Below are positions 16,499-27,293 of a stretch of DNA of 64,000 bases, one piece after another. The notes beneath the pieces were generated by a model, which was not told the DNA's origin, made no database searches, and saw only the letters and a list, made by a program, of their open reading frames with translations. A program made the position numbers and the translations under genes. Each line of letters begins with the position of its first letter. Position 1 is the first letter of the stretch. The DNA comes from Streptomyces sp. Root431 (GTDB lineage Bacteria > Actinomycetota > Actinomycetes > Streptomycetales > Streptomycetaceae): assembly GCF_001426585.1 (NCBI RefSeq), contig NZ_LMEI01000009.1, forward strand, positions 658,247 to 722,246. Direction: 5' to 3'.

Positions 16499-17743
16499 CT
16501 AAGTGAAGGCAGGACGCGAGGCCGGAGCAGCCGCCGGCAGAGGGCTCTCCAACAGGGTCGAATCGCCCATCTCGCTCAGAACGAGGGCGAGGGCGCCGAG
16601 CACCTCGGCACGCCCGCCGAGCGCCCCCTGGGCCAGCGAGAGCTGCCGGGCGGCGCTGGGGATCGCGTACCGCGAGACGGAGTCCCTGATGGGCGCCAGG
16701 ACCAGCTCGCCGGCCTCGGCGAGGTCGCCGCCGAGGACCACCCGGCTGGGGTTCAGGAGGTTGCAGAGGTTGGCGATGCCGCTGCCGATGTGCCGGCCGA
16801 CGTCGGCGATCACCCGGCGGCAGCCGGGGTCGCCCGCGCGGGCCAGCTGGACGACCCGCTCCATCGTCAGGTCCGGGCCGTGGCTGGGCTGGAGGAGCGG
16901 CAGGACGTAGCGGGCGGCGGTGAAGGTCTCCAGGCAGCCGCGGTTGCCGCAGCGGCAGACCGGCCCCGACTCGTCGAGGGTGATGTGCCCGATCTCGCCC
17001 GCGGTGCCGCCGGGGCCGCGGTAGACCCGCCCGTCGATGACGAGGCCGGCGCCGACGCCGCTGGCCACCTTGATGTACGCGAGGTCCTTGACGCCCCGCC
17101 CGCTCCCCCAGACGAGCTCGCCGAGCGCGCCGAGGTTGGCGTCGTTGTCGACGTGCACGGGGACGCCAAGGCGGCCGGAGAGCTCCTCGGCGGGGTTGAT
17201 CCCGCTCCAGCCCGGCAGGATCGAGGTCGAGCCGAGGGTCCCGGAGGAGACGTCGATGGGGCCCGGTACGCCGAGTCCGACGCCGATCACCTTGTCCCGG
17301 CCGATCCCGGTGGCCTCGATCAGCCGGTTGACCAGCTGTTCCGCCCGGTCGAAGCCCTCGGCGGCGGAGGCGTCCACGTCGAGCGGCTCGGCCTCCTCCG
17401 CCAGGACCTGGTGGGCGAGGTTGCCGACGGCGACCCGCAGGTGGGTGTGGCCGAAGTCGACGCCGATGACGATGCCGGCGTCCCCGGAGAGCGAGACGCT
17501 GCGGGCCCTGCGACCGCCCGCGGAGGTCGGCGTGACCTCGACCGTCCCGCCGTCCTTCAGCTCCCGCACGATGTTGGAGACCGTGGCGGCGGACAGGCCC
17601 GTCGCCCGGGCGATCTCCGCCTGGGTGAGCGAGCCGGCCATGCGCACCGCCCGGACGACCCGTTCGAGATTGGCCCTGTGCAGAGACGTCTGCGACCCCG
17701 GAGTCTCCATCGACTCACTCACTCCCACCGATTTCTCCAACAT
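16499..17743 (-). CDS. ROK-family transcriptional regulator (Rok7B7-like)
   Basis: A 414-residue ROK regulator. A winged helix (about 20-85; LTQAEIARATGLSAATVSNIV) precedes a sugar-kinase-like domain with DFGHTHLRVAVG, the ROK signature GTAGEIGHITLDE, and the zinc-binding cluster CRCGNRGCLE. It lacks obvious evidence for kinase activity and is likely a sugar-responsive repressor. Its position between a xylose-type and an Ngc-type ABC operon matches Rok7B7 of S. coelicolor, reported to affect xylose uptake and carbon catabolite control. The ATG at 17743 has a weak ribosome site; an ATG at 17710 (403 residues) is an alternative start. Confidence 0.85.
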   Translation of the reverse strand: MLEKSVGVSESMETPGSQTSLHRANLERVVRAVRMAGSLTQAEIARATGLSAATVSNIVRELKDGGTVEVTPTSAGGRRARSVSLSGDAGIVIGVDFGHTHLRVAVGNLAHQVLAEEAEPLDVDASAAEGFDRAEQLVNRLIEATGIGRDKVIGVGLGVPGPIDVSSGTLGSTSILPGWSGINPAEELSGRLGVPVHVDNDANLGALGELVWGSGRGVKDLAYIKVASGVGAGLVIDGRVYRGPGGTAGEIGHITLDESGPVCRCGNRGCLETFTAARYVLPLLQPSHGPDLTMERVVQLARAGDPGCRRVIADVGRHIGSGIANLCNLLNPSRVVLGGDLAEAGELVLAPIRDSVSRYAIPSAARQLSLAQGALGGRAEVLGALALVLSEMGDSTLLESPLPAAAPASRPAFT

Positions 17744-17818
17744 GTGAACCCTAAGGGGACGCTTTCGCCTTGCTCCCCGTCAAGACCTTGAGCGGGGGGC
17801 GTCGGGTGTCAGGACACA

Positions 17819-17856
17819 CGAAAGGCCCCCTGCGCGGTGGCGCGGGGGGCCTTTCG
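17819..17856 (-). terminator. terminator after ngcG
   Basis: Seventeen-base arms (CGAAAGGCCCCCTGCGC at 17819-17835 and 17840-17856) pair with a single G-T wobble around a GGTG loop. It lies 36 bases beyond the permease stop and separates the operon from the ROK gene. Confidence 0.8.
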
Positions 17857-17891
17857 GGGCGGGAGAGCGGGCCTTAGGGACCCTGTCGCGG

Positions 17892-18833
17892 CTACTTCAC
17901 GGCACCGGCCGTGAGACCGGCCACGACCTGGCGCTGGAAGATGATGTAGGCGGCGAGGACCGGCAGCATGGCCATCACGAGACCGGCGAAGAGACCGGAC
18001 CAGTCGCCCTTGTAACCCTGGCTGACCGCCAGCTGCACGAGGCCCTGCGAGAGCACCTTCTGCTCCTGCTCCGTGTTGAGCACGGTGGGCAGCAGGTACT
18101 GGTTCCACTGCCCGAGGAAGTTGAAGATGCCCACGCTGATCAGGCCCGGCTTGGCCATGGGCAGCATGACCTGGAAGAAGGTCCGGGTGTGCGAGGCGCC
18201 GTCGATGCAGGCCGCCTCCGCGACCGAGCTCGGCAGGGTGCGGAAGAAGGCCGCGAGGAAGAAGACCGTGAACGGCAGCGAGTACGCGATGTAGACGAGG
18301 ATCAGGCCGTGCAGCGAGTTGAGCAGGGCCATGTTCTGCATCACGTAGAACAGCGGCACGAGCGCCAGGATGATCGGGAAGCTCATCCCTCCGATGAAGA
18401 GGAAGTAGATGAAGCGGTTGCCCGGGAAGTCGAAGCGGGCGAGCACGTAGGCCGCCATCGAGCCGAAGAGCAGGGTGCCGACGAGCGAGCCGCCGACCAC
18501 CAGGACGGTGTTCAGGAAGTAGTCGCTCATGTGCGCGTCGGTCCAGGCGCGCGACCAGTTCTCGAAGTGCAGCTTGTCGGGCAGCGACCACGGCGCGGTG
18601 AAGATCGCCTTGTCGGTCTTGAAGGAGGTCATGACCGCCCAGAGCAGCGGCATGACGACCATAATCGCCCAGATGATCAGGACCCCGTGCGAGAAGACGT
18701 TGAGGACCCCGCCCTCGCGCTTGGACGCCTTGCGCGTGGCGGGGGCCGTCGTCTTGATCGGCGTGGTGTCCACGCCGCCCGGGGAGCCGGGCGTCTTGTC
18801 GAGGCCGGTGGAGGCAGTGTCGGTCGTCTTCAT
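17892..18833 (-). CDS. ngcG: carbohydrate ABC transporter permease (NgcG/MalG-like)
   Basis: A 313-residue CUT1 permease with six hydrophobic helices after a 45-residue polar leader. The EAA loop that contacts the ATPase is visible as EAACIDGASHTRTFFQVMLP (about 215-235). The ATG at 18833 overlaps the stop of the preceding permease in TGATG, so translation is coupled. It pairs with the MalF-like partner to form the membrane pore. No ATPase gene is in the operon; the shared MsiK ATPase usually supplies energy to such Streptomyces importers, which is family knowledge, not seen here. Confidence 0.88.
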   Translation of the reverse strand: MKTTDTASTGLDKTPGSPGGVDTTPIKTTAPATRKASKREGGVLNVFSHGVLIIWAIMVVMPLLWAVMTSFKTDKAIFTAPWSLPDKLHFENWSRAWTDAHMSDYFLNTVLVVGGSLVGTLLFGSMAAYVLARFDFPGNRFIYFLFIGGMSFPIILALVPLFYVMQNMALLNSLHGLILVYIAYSLPFTVFFLAAFFRTLPSSVAEAACIDGASHTRTFFQVMLPMAKPGLISVGIFNFLGQWNQYLLPTVLNTEQEQKVLSQGLVQLAVSQGYKGDWSGLFAGLVMAMLPVLAAYIIFQRQVVAGLTAGAVK

Positions 18834-19762
18834 CAGAACTCCAGCCGCTCGCGCCGGCCCACCTTCATCACGAGGGCCGCGAAGGCCAGCGTGACGAGGA
18901 GGAGCGCGACACCGATGGTCGTTGCGTAGGCGGCCTGACCGTCCCGGAATGCCTTCTGGTACACGTACAGCGGAAGGACGATGGTGGAGTAGTCGGGCCC
19001 GCCGCCGTTGGGGCCGACGGTCATGATCTGGACGACGGCGAAGGACTCCGCGCCGAGCGCGAGGATGCCCATGTAGATCCACCCGGACTGCACGGTGTCC
19101 CAGAGCAGCGGCAGGGTGATCTTGAAGAAGGTGGTGAAGCGGTTGGCGCCGTCGAGCAGGGCGGCCTCGTAGAAGTCCCTCGGAATGGAGGCCATGCCGG
19201 CCGAGAAGAGGACGACGAAGAAACCGACCGTGGACCAGACGAGAACCACCATCACGCACATGAGGGCCAGGTCCGGGTCACCCAGCCAGTCCGGCTGGAT
19301 GCTGTCCAGACCGACGAGCTTCAGCGCGGAGTTGATGGCTCCGCTGTTCGGGTTGTACGCGAACTGGAAGAGCAGCGCGACGATCACGATCGACAGCACC
19401 TGCGGGAAGAAGTACACAATCTTGTAGAACGATGATCCGCGCACTCCCGCGATGGCCGCTCCCCGACGGCGCCGACCGCCGACATTGAGCATGAAGGCGA
19501 AGAACAGCGCGAGCCCGACGGTCACCAGCGGCAGCACCACGGCGAAGGTCAGACTGTGCTGGAGCGATTTCCAGAAGATCTCGTCGTCCAGCATTCTGCT
19601 GTAGTTGTCGAATCCGACCATTCCGAATTCGGGACTCAGTCCGGTCCAGTCCGTGAACGAGTAGTAGATGGACTGGATGAACGGCCAGATGACGAAGAGC
19701 GCGTAGAGCGCGAGGGGTGCCGCCAGGAACCCCACGATGAAACGGTTCTTGCCGTGCTGCAT
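18833..19762 (-). CDS. ngcF: carbohydrate ABC transporter permease (NgcF/MalF-like)
   Basis: A 309-residue CUT1 permease with six hydrophobic segments. The first is FIVGFLAAPLALYALFVIW, and the EAA loop is EAALLDGANRFTTFFKITLP (about 195-215). An Arg-rich, low-conservation stretch (GGRRRRGAA) lies between helices 2 and 3. The ATG at 19762 has only a weak ribosome site (GGTAGGA directly before it). The gene follows ngcE after a 100-base gap with a hairpin and overlaps ngcG by one base. Confidence 0.88.
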   Translation of the reverse strand: MQHGKNRFIVGFLAAPLALYALFVIWPFIQSIYYSFTDWTGLSPEFGMVGFDNYSRMLDDEIFWKSLQHSLTFAVVLPLVTVGLALFFAFMLNVGGRRRRGAAIAGVRGSSFYKIVYFFPQVLSIVIVALLFQFAYNPNSGAINSALKLVGLDSIQPDWLGDPDLALMCVMVVLVWSTVGFFVVLFSAGMASIPRDFYEAALLDGANRFTTFFKITLPLLWDTVQSGWIYMGILALGAESFAVVQIMTVGPNGGGPDYSTIVLPLYVYQKAFRDGQAAYATTIGVALLLVTLAFAALVMKVGRRERLEF

Positions 19763-19819
19763 TCCTACCGACCCCGATCTTCCCGCGGAGGCGCGCCGCC
19801 GGTGCCGCGCGCGAAGGAA

Positions 19820-19856
19820 CCGGGGCCCGCTCCCGGTCGGCGGGAAGGGGCCCCGG
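19820..19856 (-). terminator. attenuator hairpin between ngcE and ngcF
   Basis: CCGGGGCCC (19820-19828) pairs perfectly with 19848-19856, shortly after the ngcE stop on the transcribed strand. A second stem CTCCCG/CGGGA can form in the loop. It likely lowers read-through so that binding protein exceeds permeases, as at xylF. Confidence 0.5.
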
Positions 19857-19862
19857 CACTGC

Positions 19863-21314
19863 TCACTGGTGCTTGTAGTGCTTGATGTTCTGGTCCTTGG
19901 CCGCCTCGTCGGCGAACTTCTGGATCTTCTTGATCGTCTCGGCCGGGGTCGCGCGACCGGCCATCATCTCGCCGATGCCGGCGACACCGATCTTCTCCTT
20001 CTGCAGGGCGACGTACCAGTCCTGCAGCCGCGGGTTGACGACGTTCTTGCCGGCCTTCTCCAGGGCGGCGACACCGGACTTGAGGCCCGGGGTCAGCTCG
20101 ATGCCGTCGGTGCCGCCGTTGAAGGCGGACAGGGACTTCACGGACTGCGTGAAGTTCTTGGACGAGGCCTCGCTGAGCATGACGCGCAGCTGCTCCATGC
20201 CGCCCTCGACGTTCGCCGCCTTGGCCGGGACGATGAAGGGCTCGCCGCCGGAGGCCCACATGGTGCCGAAGGGCAACTTGTCGGAGGCGTCGAGGCCGCT
20301 CGGTGCGGAGACGGCCAGGTCGAAGTCGGCCGGCATGGTCTTCGCCGCCTCGTTCTCGACCCAGGAGCCGTTCGGAATGAACAGCGCCTTGTTCTCGGTC
20401 CAGGCGGTCTGCGACTGGATGTGGTCGAGGCCGGGGGTGCCCTTGAGGATGTAGCCCTTGCGCTGGAGCTCGTAGTACGCCTCGAAACACGCCTTGACCG
20501 CGGGGTGCTCCCAGGCCTTCGGCTCCAGGTTGTCGATGGCGTCCAGAACCTCGCGGCCGCCGACCTTGCCGATCATCGGGTAGAGCGAGAAGGGGAGGTA
20601 GTACGGGTGCTTGCCCGCGTACGTCCAGCCGGCGATGCCCTTCTTCTTGGCCTTCTCGCAGACGGCCAGCATCTCGTCCCAGGTCTCGGGGTACTTCGCG
20701 TCGAGGGAGTCGAGGAGCTTCTGCGAGTACCAGACGCCGTAGACGGTGTAGGCGTAGTAGAGGACCCAGACCGGGGCGCCGTCGAACTGGCCCATCTCGA
20801 CGATGCCGGGCCGCAGGGTGTCGCGGACCGTCTTCTTCGGGTCGTCGATGGAGGGCGCGTCGAGGAGGGCGGTGAGGTCGGCAAGCTGCTTCTGGCCGAC
20901 GAGGACGCCCATGTCCATCTGCTCGGCGCCGGAGTTGTCGATCAGGTCCGGCGGGTTGCCGCCGTTGAAGCGCGGCTGGAGGACGGTCGTGATCTTCTGG
21001 GTGGGAGTGAACTTGACCTTGGCCTTGGGGTAGTTCTGCTCGTAGATCTTGATCGCGTCTTTGGCGTACTGCTGTCCGAATCCGCCGTCGAAGAGGACGA
21101 AGTCGAGCGCCGCCCCCTCATTCACCCCGAGCGGGTTCTTTTCGGACTTCGTACCCTTCTCGACCTTTTCATTGCCGTCGCCGCTGCTGCTGCTCGCGCA
21201 GGCGGAGAGGAAGCCCATCGTCGGTACCGAGATCAGACCGATCGCCGCGGAACGCTTGATCAGATCGCGACGGCCGAGGCCGCCCTCATTGGTGTGTGCG
21301 GAGGTGGATCCCAT
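19863..21314 (-). CDS. ngcE: Tat-type substrate-binding lipoprotein for N-acetylglucosamine/chitobiose (NgcE-like)
   Basis: A 483-residue CUT1 binding lipoprotein. The signal peptide has a twin-arginine motif (GRRDLIKRSA) and a lipobox LSAC, so it is probably exported folded and lipid-anchored. The mature part starts after a Ser/Gly/Lys linker. The family and gene order match S. coelicolor SCO6005-SCO6007 (NgcEFG), studied for chitin-derived sugars. The ATG at 21314 is preferred over the in-frame TTG at 21320 because GAGGA lies 8 bases upstream of the ATG. It is the first gene of the operon, with a promoter near 21472. Confidence 0.87.
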   Translation of the reverse strand: MGSTSAHTNEGGLGRRDLIKRSAAIGLISVPTMGFLSACASSSSGDGNEKVEKGTKSEKNPLGVNEGAALDFVLFDGGFGQQYAKDAIKIYEQNYPKAKVKFTPTQKITTVLQPRFNGGNPPDLIDNSGAEQMDMGVLVGQKQLADLTALLDAPSIDDPKKTVRDTLRPGIVEMGQFDGAPVWVLYYAYTVYGVWYSQKLLDSLDAKYPETWDEMLAVCEKAKKKGIAGWTYAGKHPYYLPFSLYPMIGKVGGREVLDAIDNLEPKAWEHPAVKACFEAYYELQRKGYILKGTPGLDHIQSQTAWTENKALFIPNGSWVENEAAKTMPADFDLAVSAPSGLDASDKLPFGTMWASGGEPFIVPAKAANVEGGMEQLRVMLSEASSKNFTQSVKSLSAFNGGTDGIELTPGLKSGVAALEKAGKNVVNPRLQDWYVALQKEKIGVAGIGEMMAGRATPAETIKKIQKFADEAAKDQNIKHYKHQ

Positions 21315-21466
21315 GCTCAAGTCCTCGCCTTCATTCAGGACTCAGGCGGTGTACCGGTCGCCCGTACTCACTCGCCTCAGGCGAAGGGCCCCGCCACCGC
21401 GGTCATTTGCAGCCGGGTCGTGCACGCGTCGGGCCTCGTCGGAGCGTTCCGACGGGCTGGACGCCG

Positions 21467-21482
21467 ACAGGTATAGTCCACT
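21467..21482 (-). promoter_or_regulatory. DasR-like operator (dre) overlapping the ngcE promoter
   Basis: The 16-mer ACAGGTATAGTCCACT matches the published dre consensus (ACTGGTCTAGACCAGT or CACT) at about 13 of 16 positions. On the minus strand its core reads TATACC, a good -10 element, and TTGCTC stands 18 bases upstream as the -35. A repressor bound here would cover the -10. DasR control of a GlcNAc/chitobiose importer is biologically sensible. The match is by eye only. Confidence 0.5.
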
Positions 21483-21602
21483 TCCCTTCACCTGAGCAAG
21501 ATCGAAAGCAGGTTTCAGCAACCATCTTTCCCGAGTTGAGACCTCCGGGATAAGCGCGCCGAATCTGCAGCGTTTCGTCCAACCGTTGGCCCTGTAACAC
21601 CC

Positions 21603-21631
21603 TTGACAGCACATCAGACCTCCACATATTG
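21603..21631 (+). promoter_or_regulatory. promoter for the secreted FG-GAP protein
   Basis: TTGACA (21603-21608) and ATATTG (21626-21631) are separated by 17 bases. An inverted repeat CCTCCA-N5-TGGAGG (21619-21635) overlaps the -10 and may be an operator. The 5' leader would be about 210 bases. Confidence 0.45.
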
Positions 21632-21851
21632 GAGGCCTCGTGACGCGATTGGTGAGACCGAATCATGCCGAGACGGGTGCGGCCAGGGCAAAGAGGGACA
21701 TACGTCCGTGACCGAAACAGTTGTGTCACAGACCCCCCGTCAGGTGAAGATTCCATAAGGAGGATCCGGGATCATAGAGGTCTCGCCGACGCCCGTCCTC
21801 GCGACGGAGGCGCGGCGAACCTGCCTGTTTCCTACGCATCTGGAGTCATAC

Positions 21852-22793
21852 GTGGCCAACTCTTCTGGCCTGAATCGCATGGGCGTCCTGTCCCGTGTCA
21901 CGGTCGCGGCGATCACCGCCGGCCTGCTCGCCACCACCACGGCCGCCGTCGCGGCGGAGCCGGGCGCGACCGCCGGCGCTCCCGCCGCGCCGCAGTCGGA
22001 CCGCGTGTCCGCCGCCGCGGTCTCCGCGACCGCCGCTTCCGGCGCCGCGCTGAACAACCTCTACGGTTGGCACACCAACGGCGACATCATCGGCTACACC
22101 CCCGTCGGCGGCGGCTCCATCCAGCGCATAGCCGGGCGACAGGGCTGGGGCTGGGTCGGGTACAAGAACTTCACCCAGGCGGACACCGACGGTCAGCCCG
22201 AGTCGGAGGGCTGGTACCACGCCGACGGCTGGTACGCCGTCAACAGCGCGGGCCGGCTGCACTACGCCAGCAGCGGCCCGGTCCGGGACCTCGGGGGCGG
22301 CTGGAACGCCTACAACAAGGTCATCTCCGCCGGCAACACCGGCGGCGGCGCCCCGGACGACGTCCTGGCCCGTGACGGCTCCGGTGTGCTCTGGCACTAC
22401 CTGGGCAACGGCAACGCGTCCCTGACGCAGCGCTACCGCATCGGCTCCGGGTGGAACTCCTACACCCAGATCGCGGGCAAGGGTGACGTGACCGGCGACG
22501 GTCGCGCCGACCTGGTCGCCCGTGACCGCAGCGGCGTCCTGTGGCTCTACAAGGGCACCGGCAACTACCGGGCGCCCTTCTCCGGCCGGTCCCGTATCGG
22601 CAGCGGCTGGAACATGTACAACACCCTGGTCTCCCCCGGTGACCTGACCGGCGACCGCCGTGCGGACCTGGTGGCCCGTGACAGCGCCGGCGCGCTGTGG
22701 CTGTACAAGGGCAACGGCAGCTCGTCCACGCCGTACACCACCCGCATGAAGATCGGCACGTCGGGCTGGAACGGCTTCCGCGGCCTGTTCTGA
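21852..22793 (+). CDS. secreted FG-GAP/VCBS-type repeat protein
   Basis: A 313-residue exported protein. A signal peptide spans about residues 1-36 (hydrophobic VTVAAITAGLLATTTAAVAA with an Ala-X-Ala site). The mature part has tandem repeats of about 45-50 residues with GDVTGDGRADLVARDRSG and GDLTGDRRADLVARDSAG, a calcium-binding FG-GAP pattern folding as a beta-propeller, each ending in WLYKG. The GTG at 21852 has TGGAGT upstream. Such proteins often bind glycans or matrix. It lies divergent from the NgcEFG operon, but no shared function is proven. Confidence 0.8.
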   Translation: MANSSGLNRMGVLSRVTVAAITAGLLATTTAAVAAEPGATAGAPAAPQSDRVSAAAVSATAASGAALNNLYGWHTNGDIIGYTPVGGGSIQRIAGRQGWGWVGYKNFTQADTDGQPESEGWYHADGWYAVNSAGRLHYASSGPVRDLGGGWNAYNKVISAGNTGGGAPDDVLARDGSGVLWHYLGNGNASLTQRYRIGSGWNSYTQIAGKGDVTGDGRADLVARDRSGVLWLYKGTGNYRAPFSGRSRIGSGWNMYNTLVSPGDLTGDRRADLVARDSAGALWLYKGNGSSSTPYTTRMKIGTSGWNGFRGLF

Positions 22794-22805
22794 TCGACCC
22801 GGATC

Positions 22806-22841
22806 CGATCGGAACCGGTTCGATCGAACCGGTTCTGATCG
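22806..22841. repeat. 36-bp near-perfect intergenic palindrome
   Basis: The central 24 bases (22812-22835) are a perfect palindrome built from GAACCGGTTC units, and the symmetry continues for another five pairs on each side after one mismatch. It lies between the FG-GAP gene and the shared terminator. Purpose unknown. Confidence 0.5.
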
Positions 22842-22854
22842 ACCCGGTGATACG

Positions 22855-22893
22855 CAAGGGCCCCGCTCCTCGTCACGAGGAGCGGGGCCCTTG
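22855..22893. terminator. bidirectional terminator between FG-GAP gene and aconitase
   Basis: Nineteen-base perfect arms starting CAAGGGCCCCGCTCC meet almost without a loop. It lies between two converging genes, 61 bases after one stop and 25 bases after the other. Confidence 0.8.
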
Positions 22894-22918
22894 TCGTACT
22901 AGCCGATCACCTGTCGCG

Positions 22919-25636
<2,718 letters not shown>

Positions 25637-25703
25637 GACAGTCTCCTTCATCAATGTGCGCGTACTACCGTCATGCTGCCGCCACGACCCCTCGCCGATC
25701 CGC

Positions 25704-25732
25704 TAAGGTAAGGCTAAGTTAGGCAACCCTTA
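25704..25732 (-). promoter_or_regulatory. two overlapping iron-box (DmdR/IdeR-like) sites upstream of acnA
   Basis: The 19-mers at 25704-25722 and 25714-25732 each match the IdeR/DmdR consensus TTAGGTTAGGCTAACCTAA at about 14 of 19 positions. They are offset by ten bases, one helical turn, which would place two regulator dimers on overlapping sites. Aconitase needs an iron-sulfur cluster, so iron control is plausible. Comparison was made by eye. Confidence 0.5.
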
Positions 25733-25763
25733 CCGGGCAGGCGGCCACGGTGCGCCGTAAGCA

Positions 25764-25785
25764 GTTATCTCGATGTCGAGATAAC
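25764..25785. promoter_or_regulatory. perfect palindrome sharing the ATCTC-N6-GAGAT motif
   Basis: GTTATCTCGA and TCGAGATAAC are perfect inverted arms around TG. The core ATCTC-N6-GAGATAAC recurs, with the same six-base spacing, at 27307-27325 just before the XRE-MurA gene. It lies about 130 bases upstream of acnA and is likely the binding site of one regulator. Confidence 0.55.
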
Positions 25786-25881
25786 TCTAGTGCATCCCCG
25801 CCGCTCGGTCATGCCCGGGCGGCCGGTAGATCCGTGGTGGCGTGCGCCACCACGACCGGGGAGCCGAGTCGATCGGCCCGC

Positions 25882-26742
25882 TCAGGGAGTGGCGACGAGT
25901 TCGCCGAGCCGCGTGGCGAGCCACGGCCTGCGGCCGCCTGCCCGCATCCGGCACTGGGCGATCGCCTTCCAGATCGGCGTACGCCGGAAGGAGACCAGCA
26001 GGAACGCGGTCGGCGCGACGGTGATCCGGCAGTCGTACGTACGGGGCGGGGCGTCGCGGGTCACCGTCATCGTCCCGTCGTCGACGACGATCGCGAGCCG
26101 CGGGCCGCCCCTGACGACCAGGTCGAAGGCGATGCGGACACCCCGGGCCTTCGCCTCGTCCAGAGCCAGGCCCATCATCGCGGGCATCGACTGCCCGATC
26201 ACGAGGCTCGCCTCGTCCGGCCCGATCGGCCATGGGAGCCGGGCGCCGCGTGCGATGTCCAGGCCGTGCACGAGGGTCTCGCTGAGCATCAGGCCGGTGA
26301 CGACGGCCACCGTGAGCGTCGGCTCCGGCCCGTACCAGGGGGCGGTGACGGGGGTGTCGGGGGCGAGGCCCTCGGTGATCCGCAGGAACGTCTCGCCCCG
26401 TTCGGCGAGGAGGTCGCCGAGGCGGGCGCGGTCGGGGCCGCCGAGGAGGCCGACGGAGGTGGCGTTCATGGCGGTGATCCGCTCGACGAAGGGCAGGTCA
26501 CCGGAGGGCAGCAGATCGGCCCAATCCATGGACCCGTCGGCGGAGACGACGGATCCGTACGCGAGATACACGGACGTGAGGTGCGCGCCGACGTCGCCCA
26601 CGGTCCACACGGGGACGCCGGAGGGGGCGTCCAGGTCGGGGACGGCACGCAACAGCCCCACGAGCCGGGGGATCGCGGCGGCCAGCGCGGCGCGGGTCTT
26701 GTGGTGCTCGGCGACGGGATCGAACGTCGTGACGGTGGCCAT
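25882..26742 (-). CDS. maleylpyruvate isomerase N-terminal domain (DinB-like) protein
   Basis: A 286-residue member of the mycothiol-dependent maleylpyruvate isomerase-like family. The N-terminal four-helix region (about 10-165) includes PVWTVGDVGAHLTS, the helix pattern that supplies metal-ligand histidines (His54 and the later SETLVHGLDIARG). The C-terminal part (about 190-285) resembles the SCP2-like domain often fused to it. The family covers thiol-transfer enzymes and many of unknown function. The ATG at 26742 follows GGGGGAG by five bases. It stands alone upstream of acnA on the same strand. Confidence 0.7.
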   Translation of the reverse strand: MATVTTFDPVAEHHKTRAALAAAIPRLVGLLRAVPDLDAPSGVPVWTVGDVGAHLTSVYLAYGSVVSADGSMDWADLLPSGDLPFVERITAMNATSVGLLGGPDRARLGDLLAERGETFLRITEGLAPDTPVTAPWYGPEPTLTVAVVTGLMLSETLVHGLDIARGARLPWPIGPDEASLVIGQSMPAMMGLALDEAKARGVRIAFDLVVRGGPRLAIVVDDGTMTVTRDAPPRTYDCRITVAPTAFLLVSFRRTPIWKAIAQCRMRAGGRRPWLATRLGELVATP

Positions 26743-26833
26743 GCCACTCCCCCAAGCTGCGGACGGGCCCGCAGATTACCGCCGAGTAGTACGGCGGGGA
26801 TAGACGCCGGGCCCGTCGGCCGGCGACACCCGG

Positions 26834-26900
26834 ACGGCCGCGCACGAATGGCCGCGCACGGACGGCCGCGCACGAATGGCCGCGCACGAATGGCCGGGGA
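26834..26900. repeat. 14-bp direct repeats (four copies plus a partial)
   Basis: Units ATGGCCGCGCACGA or ACGGCCGCGCACGA run head to tail at 26834-26847, 26848-26861, 26862-26875 and 26876-26889, followed by a partial copy. They occupy the divergent gap just upstream of the VOC gene. Confidence 0.8.
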
Positions 26901-26925
26901 CATCCGACGGGCCGAGGATCGAGCC

Positions 26926-27282
26926 ATGTTCAACGGCGCGCACGTGATTCTCTACACGCGGGACGCTGAGGCCGACCGCGCGTTCCTCAAGGACGTCCTC
27001 GGCTTCGACCACGTGGACGCGGGCCGGGGCTGGCTCATCTTCAAACTGCCGCCGGCCGAGATCGCGGTGCACCCCACGGAGGGCGAGCCGAAGAACGAGG
27101 TCTACCTCATGTGCGAAGACATCACCGCCACCCTGAAGGCCCTGGACGACCGGGGCGCCGAGATCTCACGCCCCATCACCGACCAGGGCTGGGGCCTGCT
27201 CGCGGCCGTCCGGCTGCCGAGCGGCACCGAACTCCCCCTGTACGAACCGCGTCACCCGACTGCGCACAGCCTGTCACCCTGA
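26926..27282 (+). CDS. VOC-family (glyoxalase/bleomycin-resistance-like) protein
   Basis: A 118-residue single-domain VOC protein with the two beta-alpha-beta-beta-beta modules expected: AHVILYTRDAEADRAFLKDVLGF and, after KNEVYLMCED, the second module ending AVRLPSGTELPLYEP. Possible metal ligands are His6 and Glu residues near the module ends. Such proteins are metalloenzymes or drug-binding proteins; this one cannot be placed further. The ATG at 26926 has no strong ribosome site (GAGGATC is 7 bases upstream). It reads toward the XRE-MurA gene 51 bases later. Confidence 0.7.
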   Translation: MFNGAHVILYTRDAEADRAFLKDVLGFDHVDAGRGWLIFKLPPAEIAVHPTEGEPKNEVYLMCEDITATLKALDDRGAEISRPITDQGWGLLAAVRLPSGTELPLYEPRHPTAHSLSP

Positions 27283-27293
27283 CGGCCCACCCC

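Larger units (their letters stand above)
21315..21851. other. 537-base divergent regulatory region ngcE / FG-GAP gene
   Basis: No gene is supported here. The left part holds the ngcE leader (about 150 bases) and its promoter. The right part is AT-richer than average and holds TTGACA at 21603-21608 with ATATTG 17 bases downstream, a good rightward promoter. The pair CCTCCA/TGGAGG (21619-21635) forms a short inverted repeat over that -10. AAGGAGGATC near 21758 resembles a ribosome site but no credible ORF follows it. Confidence 0.5.
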
